A stretch of 7,077 nt of DNA, taken from Acetobacteraceae bacterium. GTDB taxonomy: Bacteria > Pseudomonadota > Alphaproteobacteria > Acetobacterales > Acetobacteraceae. Below, one piece after another: positions 1 through 6,350 of this stretch. The DNA is taken from NCBI GenBank assembly GCA_030039695.1, contig JASHVB010000078.1, positions 1 through 7,077 of the forward strand, in the 5' to 3' direction. The translations under genes and the position numbers were made by a program. The first letter of the stretch is position 1. Each line of letters begins with the position of its first letter. The notes beneath the pieces were generated by a model, which searched no databases, was not told the DNA's origin, and saw only the letters and a program-made list of their open reading frames with translations.

Positions 1-1086
1 GCGCATGTGCTGGACAGCATAGGGCGCGAACGCGCACAGGCAGGCGTTCATCACCGGCGAACCGGGGAATGCGCCGGCCTGGAACTTGAAGATGCCGTCC
101 GCAGCAGTGATCGTCCCATCCTTCTTGACGCCAATCTTCACCCACATCGACGAACCCGAGGTCGGGCCGGTGCCCTTGAACACTTCCTCGCGGCTCATCA
201 TCAGCCGTACCGGCCGGCCACTCTTCTTCGACAGCATCGCCGCGACCGGTTCAAGATACGTCACCGTTTTGCCGCCGAAGCCGCCGCCGATCTCCGCTGG
301 ATAGAACCGCAGGTCACCGATCTTCGCGCCCATGATATGCGCCGTGAGCGCGCGCATCTGGAAATGTCCCTGGCTCGAACTCCAAACTTCGCCCTGGCCG
401 TCGGCGTCGATCTTGGCCACGCAGGCATGTGGCTCGATATAAGCCTGGTGCACCGCGGCGGTCTTGAACTCCTTCTCCACCACCACGTCGGCCTCGGCGA
501 ACCCCTTGTCCAGATCGCCGACCTTGAATTCCAGCCGCTTGGAGATGTTCGAAGGCCTGGTCGGCGCTGGCTCGATGCCGCGCGTGATCATGTCCTCGAA
601 CAACAGTGGCGCGTCTTCCCTCATCGCATCATCGACGTCGATGACATGCGGCAGCACCTCGTACTGCACGTCAATCAGCGACAGCGCCTCGTCGGCGATC
701 GACGCGCTGCTTGCCGCGACCGCCGCTACGGCATGCCCTTCATACAGCGTTTTCTCTCGCGCCATGATGTTGCGCGTCACGTGCCAGAAATTCACTGCGA
801 CACGCTCAGGTCCGATGTACTCGAACTTCTGCTCCGGATAGTCTTTCGACGTCACGACCGCACGCACGCCAGGCAGGGCCTCGGCTTTCGATGTGTCGAT
901 CGAGAGGATGCGCGCATGCGCATGCGGCGAACGCAGGATGCGGCCATACAGCATTCCCGGCATTTTCAGGTCCGCGCCATACAACGCGCGCCCGGTCACC
1001 TTGGGAACGCCATCGGGGCGGATCGGCCGGGTACCGACCCACTTGAAACGCTTGACGGAATCGCTGACGATCGCTGTGTCGTTCAC
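1..1086 (-). CDS. Xanthine dehydrogenase/aldehyde oxidase-family molybdopterin-binding subunit, 3'-truncated by window edge
   Basis: This is the large, molybdenum-cofactor-binding subunit of a molybdenum hydroxylase (xanthine dehydrogenase/CO dehydrogenase/aldehyde oxidase type), which oxidises a small substrate using water and passes electrons to FeS and FAD subunits. I see 362 codons, open through the left edge. Residues about 15-130 match the a/b hammerhead domain (GTRPIRPDG, KVTGRALYGADL, RSPHAHARI, then YEGHAVAAVAA at 115-125). The cofactor domain begins after about 180, with HQAYIEPHA at 213-221 and the signature GGGFGGK at 267-273. Family members are usually about 750-800 residues, so roughly half is missing. 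The active-site loop that separates CO dehydrogenases (with a VAYRCSFR motif) from other hydroxylases lies beyond the edge, so the substrate is unknown. I chose the GTG at 1086-1084 because GAGG lies 5 bases upstream and homology starts just after; the frame stays open further upstream but without an ATG. FeS and FAD subunits are not visible and may lie to the left. Confidence 0.9.
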   Translation of the reverse strand, partial: MNDTAIVSDSVKRFKWVGTRPIRPDGVPKVTGRALYGADLKMPGMLYGRILRSPHAHARILSIDTSKAEALPGVRAVVTSKDYPEQKFEYIGPERVAVNFWHVTRNIMAREKTLYEGHAVAAVAASSASIADEALSLIDVQYEVLPHVIDVDDAMREDAPLLFEDMITRGIEPAPTRPSNISKRLEFKVGDLDKGFAEADVVVEKEFKTAAVHQAYIEPHACVAKIDADGQGEVWSSSQGHFQMRALTAHIMGAKIGDLRFYPAEIGGGFGGKTVTYLEPVAAMLSKKSGRPVRLMMSREEVFKGTGPTSGSSMWVKIGVKKDGTITAADGIFKFQAGAFPGSPVMNACLCAFAPYAVQHMR

Positions 1087-1197
1087 TGCACCCTCGCTTC
1101 TTTGACTGGATTGCTCCCGATTGCCGGGCAGCGTCGCCCAGCGCGGACGCAAAGGCAAGGGGGCGGCGGTCGTTTGCCAATTGTCGCAAGACCGCCT
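1087..1197. promoter_or_regulatory. Divergent intergenic region between the molybdenum hydroxylase and CGNR genes
   Basis: These 111 bases separate two genes read in opposite directions and so should hold both promoters. I find no convincing -35/-10 pair on either strand. TTGACT at 1102-1107 has no acceptable -10 at 17 bases. On the plus strand, AAGGGG at 1157-1162 could be a ribosome binding site for an alternative TTG start at 1174. The layout, not a motif, is the basis for this entry. Confidence 0.4.
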
Positions 1198-1809
1198 ATG
1201 GCGCCGATCATGCTGGTTTCGGCGTTTCCCGAGGATCTTTGCTTGAGCTTCGCCAACACGCGGCAATGGCGTGGCACGGACAAGCCGGCCGAGACCCTCC
1301 ATGATATCGCAGACCTGCTGCACTGGATCGCGACTGCCGGAGGCCTCAGTGCCGATGCGATCCGGCCCATACACGACTGGAGCGGCGTTCATCCCAAGCG
1401 CGCGGCCCGCATGTTTTCTGAGGCGATCGAGCTGCGCGAGGCGATCTATCAGACGTTCAGTGCCGTCGCCGAAGGACAGCCGGTTGCCAAAGCGGATCTC
1501 ACCTTGCTGCGTGATGCGCTTGCCGAGGCGCCTGCGCGTACCAGGCTCGACGCGGTCGGCGGTGGCTACGCCTGGCGCACGCCGCCGTTGCAGTCCGAGA
1601 CGCCCGATCTGCTCGCGCCGGTGCTTTGGTCGGTCGGCGATTTGCTGCTGCGCTCCGCCCAGCGTCGCATCCGCCGCTGCGCCAACCCCGAATGCCTTTG
1701 GTTGTTCATCGACGAAAGTCGTATGGGCACGCGGCGTTGGTGTGACATGACCTCGTGCGGCAACCGCGCCAAGGCGCGGCGCCACTACGAGAAGGTGAGG
1801 CAGAGCTGA
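1198..1809 (+). CDS. CGNR zinc-finger / ABATE-domain protein, putative transcriptional regulator
   Basis: The 203-residue protein has the two-part build of the ABATE/CGNR family, annotated as putative stress-induced transcription regulators. An N-terminal ABATE-like region begins with a PEDLCLSFANT segment at 11-21. A C-terminal zinc finger has Cys161, Cys166, Cys182 and Cys187, with the name-giving CGNR at 187-190 inside WCDMTSCGNRAKARRHY. All four metal-binding cysteines are present and the length is normal. The basic tail fits nucleic-acid binding. The start is uncertain: ATG 1198, ATG 1210 (MLVSAFP) and TTG 1174 are in frame, and none of the ATGs has a good ribosome binding site. The frame is open far upstream, but that part is antisense to the molybdenum hydroxylase gene and is not counted. 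Divergence from that gene suggests local control, which is inference; the ligand is unknown. Confidence 0.88.
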   Translation: MAPIMLVSAFPEDLCLSFANTRQWRGTDKPAETLHDIADLLHWIATAGGLSADAIRPIHDWSGVHPKRAARMFSEAIELREAIYQTFSAVAEGQPVAKADLTLLRDALAEAPARTRLDAVGGGYAWRTPPLQSETPDLLAPVLWSVGDLLLRSAQRRIRRCANPECLWLFIDESRMGTRRWCDMTSCGNRAKARRHYEKVRQS

Positions 1810-1816
1810 CGCGCGG

Positions 1817-2194
1817 CTACGCCGCCAGACTGCAATACGCCTCGATGCGGTAGCCGTCCGGATCGACGACAAACGCCGCGTAGTAGTCAGGACCGTAGTC
1901 TTTGCGCAGTCCGGGTTGGCCGTTGTCGCGACCGCCATGGCGCAGCGCCGCCGCGTGGAACGCATCGACGCTCTGCCGCGTCGGCGCCGTGAAGCAGAAG
2001 TGAAGGCCCGATGCGTCGTCCGCGGGCACCGGGTGTTTCGCCGCGCCGATCCACAAAGCAACAACCTCATCGCCGTAGCCCAGCGACTGCGCGCCTTCGC
2101 TCAGGCAGCGGTAGCCGAGCGGCTGCAACACTGCGTCGTAGAAGCGCCTGGTGCGTGCGATGTCGCTGACGCCGATCGAAACGTGATTGAGCAT
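1817..2194 (-). CDS. VOC-superfamily protein (glyoxalase/bleomycin resistance/dioxygenase fold)
   Basis: The 125-residue protein spans one complete VOC domain with two paired beta-alpha-beta-beta-beta modules. The first module opens with LNHVSIGVSDIARTRRFYD, and the second holds GLHFCFTA, then the closing AAFVVDPDGYRIEAY. His4, His65 and Glu118 occupy the usual metal-ligand positions, so it is probably a metal-dependent enzyme. The substrate cannot be told; lactoylglutathione lyase-like, dioxygenase-like and drug-binding proteins share this fold, and this short single-domain type is usually a dimer. The ATG is well supported by GGAGG with 8 bases spacing. A candidate promoter lies at 2266-2294. 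Its stop is 7 bases from the convergent CGNR stop, with no hairpin between them. Confidence 0.9.
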   Translation of the reverse strand: MLNHVSIGVSDIARTRRFYDAVLQPLGYRCLSEGAQSLGYGDEVVALWIGAAKHPVPADDASGLHFCFTAPTRQSVDAFHAAALRHGGRDNGQPGLRKDYGPDYYAAFVVDPDGYRIEAYCSLAA

Positions 2195-2201
2195 GCTGGG
2201 G

Positions 2202-2208
2202 TCCTCCC
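2202..2208 (-). promoter_or_regulatory. Ribosome binding site of the VOC gene
   Basis: On the minus strand this reads GGGAGGA, with 8 bases between the GGAGG core and the ATG at 2194. It fixes that start. Confidence 0.75.
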
Positions 2209-2265
2209 GTTGAGCGCGAACTGGCTAGAGGGTTGATTGCATAACTGTGTAGACGGTTAGTCGGC

Positions 2266-2294
2266 ATTTTGACGCGGAAGATAGCGGTGGTCAA
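2266..2294 (-). promoter_or_regulatory. Candidate sigma70-type promoter for the VOC gene
   Basis: On the minus strand TTGACC (2294-2289, 5 of 6 consensus) is followed after exactly 17 bases by CAAAAT (2271-2266, 4 of 6). This would place transcription start near 2259, about 65 bases before the ATG. It is a sequence match only. The first two bases of the -35 fall within the palindrome at 2293-2308. Confidence 0.4.
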
Positions 2295-2308
2295 CCCCGT
2301 ATGGGGTT
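2293..2308. repeat. Perfect 6-bp inverted repeat: operator or weak terminator
   Basis: AACCCC, a 4-base loop GTAT, then GGGGTT. It lies 26 bases beyond the stop of the protease-like gene and could form a hairpin at its 3' end, but no T-run follows on either strand, so a classic intrinsic terminator is doubtful. It overlaps the -35 element of the candidate VOC promoter, so a repressor operator is an equal reading. Confidence 0.4.
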
Positions 2309-2333
2309 AGAAGCCGATGGCTCACAAACCCGG

Positions 2334-3053
2334 TCAATGCCGGCAGACCACATGCACCGTGGCACGGCGCGCCACCGCCAGCGGATCGGCGCGCCGTTGC
2401 GACGCTGGTTCCACATCAGGACCCGGCGCGGCGTTCTCCGTGAGCCGGGTCGGTTGCGTCGAGCCTGGAGCCATATCGACGCCGTCCTGAGGCATGCCGG
2501 GGTATCCTCCGCAGCGGCGAGCACCGATCATGCCGCGCACGATCCCCGCGACCTGACCGGTGCGCGGAGCGAAAATTGGCCCGCCGCGGTGGCCGCGCCG
2601 GACGTTCGGTGCCTGTATCCACACGGTCTCGCCGAGACTGCTCAGCGACAACGACTCGCGCGGCATTCGGTCGTTCTCCAGCGTGCTCCAGGTTTCCTCG
2701 CGCGCGGATGGGCCGGTCGAGGCCGGGTAGCCCAGCACGAACACTCGCTCGTGTGGCGCGGCCGGCGGTCCGATCCCTAGCACCGCGGGTGCGGTCGCGT
2801 GGGGCGTCCGCATCAACGCGATGTCGTGTCGCGCGTCTCGCGCGACGGATTCGGCCGCTGTCGGGCGCACGTAGGAGGAGAGGATGTTAATGCGGGCGCA
2901 CGCGCTCACGACGTGCGCTGCGGTCATCACCAGCCGATCGGCAACGCAGAAGCCGGTGCGGGCGTCGCCCGTGCTGCGCCATGGTAGCGCGTGCCCCGGT
3001 TGCGGCCGGACCGGATGGGTCACGCTCCGCGGCGGTGTGGGGCCCGCCGGCAT
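2334..3053 (-). CDS. Trypsin-like serine protease-fold protein with catalytic serine replaced by arginine; probably decaying or a pseudoenzyme
   Basis: Counting from the ATG at 3053, the 239 residues hold a chymotrypsin-fold domain: TGFCVADRLVMTAAHVV with catalytic His47, RHDIALM with Asp77, VFVLGYPAS at 104-112, then RRGHRGGPIF. In active members the last block reads G-N/D-S-G-G-P; here residue 156, at the nucleophile position, is Arg, encoded CGC, one base from Ser AGC. His and Asp are intact, so peptide hydrolysis is unlikely although the fold may persist. Cys36 and Cys52 flank His47 and could form a disulfide, which fits export. The tail after about 195 is proline- and arginine-rich and not recognised. 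The start is uncertain: the frame is open back to an ATG at 3305, but third-position GC drops sharply upstream of about 3122 while another frame there encodes a likely membrane anchor (see 3053-3262). The real gene is therefore probably frame-split. No good ribosome binding site precedes 3053. Confidence 0.65.
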   Translation of the reverse strand: MPAGPTPPRSVTHPVRPQPGHALPWRSTGDARTGFCVADRLVMTAAHVVSACARINILSSYVRPTAAESVARDARHDIALMRTPHATAPAVLGIGPPAAPHERVFVLGYPASTGPSAREETWSTLENDRMPRESLSLSSLGETVWIQAPNVRRGHRGGPIFAPRTGQVAGIVRGMIGARRCGGYPGMPQDGVDMAPGSTQPTRLTENAAPGPDVEPASQRRADPLAVARRATVHVVCRH

Positions 3054-3262
3054 CACCCCGGCCGTGACGGTCGGCAGCGCACTCGTCGGCGGCGGGCTGG
3101 CAACGCCTGCGCGGGTCGCCCCAGGCGTTCGAGCTGCGGCAGGCAATGCATGAGCACGGCGTTGCCGGCGGTGAGGCCGATCACCAGCCTGGCCAGGGCG
3201 GCCATCCAGGTACGCATTGCGGTGCCGGGGCGTTGGATGCCCGGCACTTGTTGCACCATCAT
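3053..3262 (-). pseudogene. Likely N-terminal anchor/signal segment of the protease-like gene, out of frame
   Basis: This 69-codon frame starts with tandem ATGs at 3262 and 3259 (another in-frame ATG is at 3217) and stops at 3055-3053, overlapping the ATG of the protease frame. It encodes a short basic lead, then a hydrophobic stretch (MAALARLVIGLTAGNAVLM), the form of a signal peptide or type II anchor. Codons from 3217 to about 3122 end almost always in G or C, as in real genes here, whereas the same bases in the protease frame do not; past the GGGG at 3119-3122 the preference switches. One extra G there would join this segment to the protease domain through a Pro/Ala-rich linker. Either the gene is frameshifted, or a single-codon slip or a sequencing error is involved. 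A GGAGAG lies about 18 bases before the first ATG, rather far for a binding site. Confidence 0.5.
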
Positions 3263-3286
3263 TGCACGATCGTGTCGCTCTCTCCG

Positions 3287-3315
3287 CTGACCACCCCGCA
3301 GGCACGTGCTAGGCT
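3287..3315 (+). promoter_or_regulatory. Candidate promoter of glpX-recJ
   Basis: CTGACC (3287-3292) is followed after 17 bases by TAGGCT (3310-3315), preceded by TG as in an extended -10. Predicted start is near 3322, giving a leader of about 28 bases to the glpX ATG. The elements are weak by E. coli standards but acceptable for GC-rich alphaproteobacteria. The 8-base palindrome GCACGTGC at 3302-3309 abuts the -10. This is a motif match only. Confidence 0.4.
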
Positions 3316-3336
3316 GCCCGGAAACCGCAGCCGCCC

Positions 3337-3343
3337 GGAGGAA
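3337..3343 (+). promoter_or_regulatory. Ribosome binding site of glpX
   Basis: GGAGGAA, 6 bases before the ATG at 3350. It decides this start over the upstream in-frame ATG at 3146, whose extra 68 codons resemble no part of the family. Confidence 0.8.
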
Positions 3344-3349
3344 CGAACC

Positions 3350-4342
3350 ATGGCCGATCGCAGCCCCAAGCCCGGCGAAATCACCGATCGCAACCTCGCG
3401 CTGGACCTGGTGCGCGTCACCGAAGCCGCAGCCATTGCCGCCTCGCACTGGGTCGGCATCGGCAAGAAGAACGAGGCCGACGGTGCGGCTACAGATGCAA
3501 TGCGCCGTGCCTTCGATGTCGTCGACATAGACGGCACCGTGGTCATCGGTGAAGGCGAAATGGACGAGGCGCCGATGCTCTATATCGGCGAGAAGGTCGG
3601 CGCGGGCGGGCCACGCATGGACATCGCCGTCGACCCGCTGGAAGGCACGACGCTCACGGCCAAGGGCGGACCTGCCGCGCTCGCCGTGGTCGCCGTGGCA
3701 GAGCACGGCAATTTCCTGCACGCGCCTGACATCTACATGGACAAGATCGCCGTCGGTGGCGGATTGCCTGACAATCTGATCAGCCTGGATGCCCCGGTCA
3801 GGGAGAACCTGCGCAACCTCGCGCAGGCCAAGAAATGCGCTGTGTCCGACCTCGTCGCCTGCATCCTCGATCGCGATCGCCACAAGGAACTGATCGCCAA
3901 GACGCGGGAGGCCGGCGCGCGGATCATGTTGATCAGCGACGGCGACGTCGCCGGCGTCGTCGCCACCGCCACGCCCGATGCCGAGACCGACATCTACATG
4001 GGCTGGGGCGGCGCGCCGGAAGGCGTGCTCGCCGCGGCGGCGCTGCGTTGCATCGGTGGCCAGATGCAAGGCCGCCTTATCTACGAAAACGACGAACAGA
4101 TCTCGCGTGCCCGCGAAATGGGACACAACGATCCGCACAAGGTGTTCACGCTGGAGGAAATGGCGAAGGGTGACGTCATGTTCGCCGCCACCGGTGTCAC
4201 TTCTGGTCCGATGCTGCGCGGTGTGAAGCGCTTCGGGAACGGGGCAATGACGCATTCGATCGTGATGCGCAGCAAGTCCGGCACGGTGCGTTTCATCGAG
4301 GCGCGGCACAATTTCAAGACCAAGACCTGGACGCCGCATTGA
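3350..4342 (+). CDS. glpX: Class II fructose-1,6-bisphosphatase (GlpX)
   Basis: The enzyme hydrolyses fructose 1,6-bisphosphate to fructose 6-phosphate and phosphate in the cytosol, a committed step of gluconeogenesis; in autotrophs the same family can serve the Calvin cycle. The 330 residues equal the usual family length. Visible signatures, in order: RNLALDLVRVTEAAAIAASHW near the N-terminus, KKNEADGAATDAMR at 39-52, GEGEMDEAPMLYIGE at 67-81, the metal-binding DPLEGT at 95-100 followed by KGGPAALAVVA, DIYMDKIAVGGG at 127-138, and FAATGVTSG near the C-terminus. Acidic metal ligands of this Mg/Mn-dependent, lithium-sensitive fold fall in these blocks. The start is set by a strong ribosome binding site. 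The stop shares a base with the recJ start. In several alphaproteobacteria a homoserine dehydrogenase gene precedes glpX; here an opposite-strand protease-like gene does. Confidence 0.96.
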   Translation: MADRSPKPGEITDRNLALDLVRVTEAAAIAASHWVGIGKKNEADGAATDAMRRAFDVVDIDGTVVIGEGEMDEAPMLYIGEKVGAGGPRMDIAVDPLEGTTLTAKGGPAALAVVAVAEHGNFLHAPDIYMDKIAVGGGLPDNLISLDAPVRENLRNLAQAKKCAVSDLVACILDRDRHKELIAKTREAGARIMLISDGDVAGVVATATPDAETDIYMGWGGAPEGVLAAAALRCIGGQMQGRLIYENDEQISRAREMGHNDPHKVFTLEEMAKGDVMFAATGVTSGPMLRGVKRFGNGAMTHSIVMRSKSGTVRFIEARHNFKTKTWTPH

Positions 4343-6108
4343 TGGAACCGGTACTCGGCGTCGGCCGCAGCCTGAGCGGCCGGCGCTGGGTCTGGCGCCC
4401 GGGCGAGGACCGGGTCGGGCTCGGCATCGCCCAGCGCGTTGGGGTGCCGGAGATCATCGGCCGGTTACTGTCGGCGCGCGGGATTGATGTCGAGAATGCC
4501 TGCCATTTCCTCGACCCGACGCTGCGCGTGCTGCTGCCCGACCCGTCGCTTCTTCGCGATATGGACGTGGCGGCGGACCGGCTGGCCGCAGCCGTCCGGC
4601 ACGGCGAGACCGTTGGTGTGTTCGGCGACTACGACGTGGATGGGGCGTGCAGCGCCGCGCTGATGGTGACGCTGCTCCGCCAGCTTGGCTGCGTCGCGCA
4701 CACGCACGTGCCAGACCGGTTGACCGAGGGCTATGGCCCGAACGCCAAAGCGTTGCAGGCGCTTTCAGCGCGCGGCTGCAGCCTGATCGTCTGCGTCGAC
4801 TGCGGCACGGCGGCCGCCGAGGCGCTGGATGCGGTGCGCGGTGCCGCCGACGTCATCGTCCTGGACCATCACAAGGCTGAAGGTCCGCCGCCCTTGATTG
4901 TGGCCACGGTCAACCCAAACCGCCTCGACGATACATCCGGTCTTTCCCTGCTCTGTGCCGCGGCCGTGGCGTTCATGACCGCGGTCGCGACAGTTCGGGC
5001 GCTGCGCCGCCAGGGCTTCTTCGCCCAGCGCTCTGAACCGGACTTGTTGGGCCTGCTCGATCTCGTTGCGCTCGCAACGGTCTGTGACGTGATGCCGCTG
5101 ACCGGCGTCAACCGGGCGCTGGTCTGCCAGGGACTGAAGGTGATGGCCAGGCGCGCGCGTCCCGGCATCGCTGCGTTGCTGGATGTGGCACAGACCCGCG
5201 CATTGCCGACAGCGTTCACATGCGGTTTCGGTCTCGGCCCGCGCATCAACGCCGCAGGCCGGATCAGCGAGGCGGGGCTAGGGCTTCGACTGCTGCTGAC
5301 ACAGGATCCGACCGAGGCGGCGACGCTCGCGGCATTGCTGGACGACGTGAACCGCCAGCGCCAGGAGGTCGAGGCGGCAATGCTGGACACCGCCTTGCGT
5401 GCCGCCGAGGAACAAGCGGCGGCGGGGCACGCGGCGCTGTTGGTCAGCGGCGCCGACTGGCACCCCGGCGTTGTCGGAATCGTTGCCGGTCGCATCAAGG
5501 AACGCTTCAACCGGCCCGCCTGCGTCGCAGCGATTGCCGACGCTCTCGCCAAAGGGTCGGGACGTTCGGTCGCCGGCGTCGATCTCGGCGCCGCGGTAAT
5601 CGCCGCGCGCCAGGCGGGGATTCTGGCGACCGGCGGTGGGCACCCCATGGCCGCGGGCTTCTCTTTGTCGGCCGAGCGATTGACGGATTTCCACGCCTTC
5701 CTGAACGAACGCCTCGCCGTGGCGGCGTTGCTACCCTCAGCCGCCGACCTGGCGGTCGAGGGGACCCTGGCAGTGCCTGGCGCGACCACAGATCTGGCCC
5801 AGCAACTGGCCCGGCTGGCGCCGTTTGGGAGCGGGAACGAAGAGCCGATCCTGGTGCTGCGGCATGCCCGCGTCCTGCGCGCCGACCGGGTGGGGCGAGA
5901 GGCCACCGCTATCCGCGCGTTCGTCGAGGGCGAAGGTGGCGGCCCACGGTTGAAAGCCATGTTGTTCCGGGCGAAGGCCGGGGCTTTGACCGAGGCGCTG
6001 CTCGGACGAATCGGCGTGCCACTGCACCTGGCAGGGCATCTGCGCCTCGAGGAATGGAACGGTACAATTAGCGCCGGGTTCGTGATCAACGACGCGGCCC
6101 CGGCTTGA
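4342..6108 (+). CDS. recJ: Single-stranded-DNA-specific exonuclease RecJ
   Basis: RecJ degrades single-stranded DNA 5' to 3' and acts in recombination repair (RecFOR path), mismatch repair and rescue of stalled forks. The 588 residues are the normal length. DHH-family motifs appear in order: VGVFGDYDVDGACS (Asp96, 98 and 100), VDCG at 152-155, LDHH with the DHH triad at 175-177, TVCDVMPL with Asp249, then the RecJ-specific GLGPRINAAGR at 297-307 and HPGVVGIVAGRIKERF at 374-389. The DHHA1 substrate-binding domain has GRSVAGVDL and GGGHPMAAGF at 431-440, and a C-terminal OB-fold region follows. Phosphoesterase metal ligands are intact, so it should be active with Mn or Mg. ATG 4342 is chosen because it overlaps the glpX stop by one base; no separate ribosome binding site is visible, suggesting translational coupling. 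An in-frame TTG at 4339 adds only one residue. Confidence 0.97.
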   Translation: MEPVLGVGRSLSGRRWVWRPGEDRVGLGIAQRVGVPEIIGRLLSARGIDVENACHFLDPTLRVLLPDPSLLRDMDVAADRLAAAVRHGETVGVFGDYDVDGACSAALMVTLLRQLGCVAHTHVPDRLTEGYGPNAKALQALSARGCSLIVCVDCGTAAAEALDAVRGAADVIVLDHHKAEGPPPLIVATVNPNRLDDTSGLSLLCAAAVAFMTAVATVRALRRQGFFAQRSEPDLLGLLDLVALATVCDVMPLTGVNRALVCQGLKVMARRARPGIAALLDVAQTRALPTAFTCGFGLGPRINAAGRISEAGLGLRLLLTQDPTEAATLAALLDDVNRQRQEVEAAMLDTALRAAEEQAAAGHAALLVSGADWHPGVVGIVAGRIKERFNRPACVAAIADALAKGSGRSVAGVDLGAAVIAARQAGILATGGGHPMAAGFSLSAERLTDFHAFLNERLAVAALLPSAADLAVEGTLAVPGATTDLAQQLARLAPFGSGNEEPILVLRHARVLRADRVGREATAIRAFVEGEGGGPRLKAMLFRAKAGALTEALLGRIGVPLHLAGHLRLEEWNGTISAGFVINDAAPA

Positions 6109-6150
6109 CCCTGGCAAGGGGGTCCGCTACCCACCGCGCGCTTTGCTCGG

Positions 6151-6226
6151 GTCCCCTTCGTCTAGAGGCCCAGGACACCAGCCTTTCACGTTGGTAACAG
6201 GGGTTCGAATCCCCTAGGGGACGCCA
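6151..6226 (+). tRNA. tRNA-Glu (anticodon UUC)
   Basis: A 76-base cloverleaf with the 3' CCA encoded. The acceptor arm GTCCCCT pairs with AGGGGAC, followed by discriminator G and CCA at 6224-6226. The anticodon stem CCAGC/GTTGG (one G-T pair) closes the loop CTTTCAC with anticodon TTC at 6185-6187, and the T arm has GGGTTCGAATCCC. The sequence is very close to bacterial tRNA-Glu(UUC). It starts 42 bases after recJ on the same strand; I find no convincing promoter or terminator in the gap, so it may be co-transcribed or use an unrecognised promoter. Confidence 0.98.
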
Positions 6227-6284
6227 TTGAAATCATTGGATAATTACAGCCGCTAATAAAACATTTGGCAGCCATTCGGCACGG

Positions 6285-6311
6285 GCGTCGGACCGGCCGT
6301 CCAGCCGACGC
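6285..6311. repeat. Stem-loop, 7-bp stem
   Basis: GCGTCGG at 6285-6291 pairs with CCGACGC at 6305-6311 around a 13-base loop. It could serve as 3'-end structure for either the tRNA transcript or the DUF29 transcript. No T-run follows on either strand, so termination is only a guess. Confidence 0.35.
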
Positions 6312-6320
6312 TGGTGACGC

Positions 6321-6347
6321 TCCGCGTGCGCTTAGGAGGCACGCGGA
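6321..6347 (-). terminator. GC-rich hairpin just past the DUF29 stop, possible terminator
   Basis: A perfect 9-bp stem, TCCGCGTGC (6321-6329) with GCACGCGGA (6339-6347), and a 9-base loop. It begins 3 bases after the DUF29 stop codon, the usual place for a 3' hairpin, but lacks a downstream U-tract, so it may stabilise the mRNA end or terminate weakly. Confidence 0.45.
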
Positions 6348-6350
6348 CCG

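Larger units (their letters stand above)
6227..6350. other. Gene-free spacer between tRNA-Glu and the DUF29 gene
   Basis: Bases 6227-6275 are clearly AT-richer than the rest of the window (for example AATTACAG and CTAATAAAAC), and the remainder returns to high GC and holds two stem-loops. The 3' side of a tRNA gene is a common phage or island integration site, but no partial copy of the tRNA 3' end (GGTTCGAATCCCC) recurs in the window and no integrase is present. I see no gene here. Confidence 0.5.

Noticed and set aside
7..1197. A very long plus-strand open frame continuous with the CGNR gene
   Set aside because: Its codons are exact complements of the molybdenum hydroxylase codons; it is open only because TTA, CTA and TCA codons are avoided in that GC-rich gene. 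The translation is His/Arg-rich and unlike any family.
3056..4339. Long minus-strand open frame across glpX
   Set aside because: Antisense shadow of glpX; only its last part, past the glpX start, has its own coding signature and is reported as the anchor segment.
6063..6068. TACAAT as a -10 box for the tRNA-Glu gene
   Set aside because: No TTG-like -35 at the right distance, it lies inside recJ, and the start would be some 75 bases before the tRNA.
6109..6120. CCCT-GGCA-AGGG as a recJ terminator
   Set aside because: A 4-bp stem with no T-run is too weak and would be frequent by chance in this composition.
4869..6134. 421-codon minus-strand open frame opposite recJ
   Set aside because: Ser/Ala/Arg-rich translation with no recognisable domain, fully opposite a gene with all expected RecJ motifs; a GC-rich shadow.
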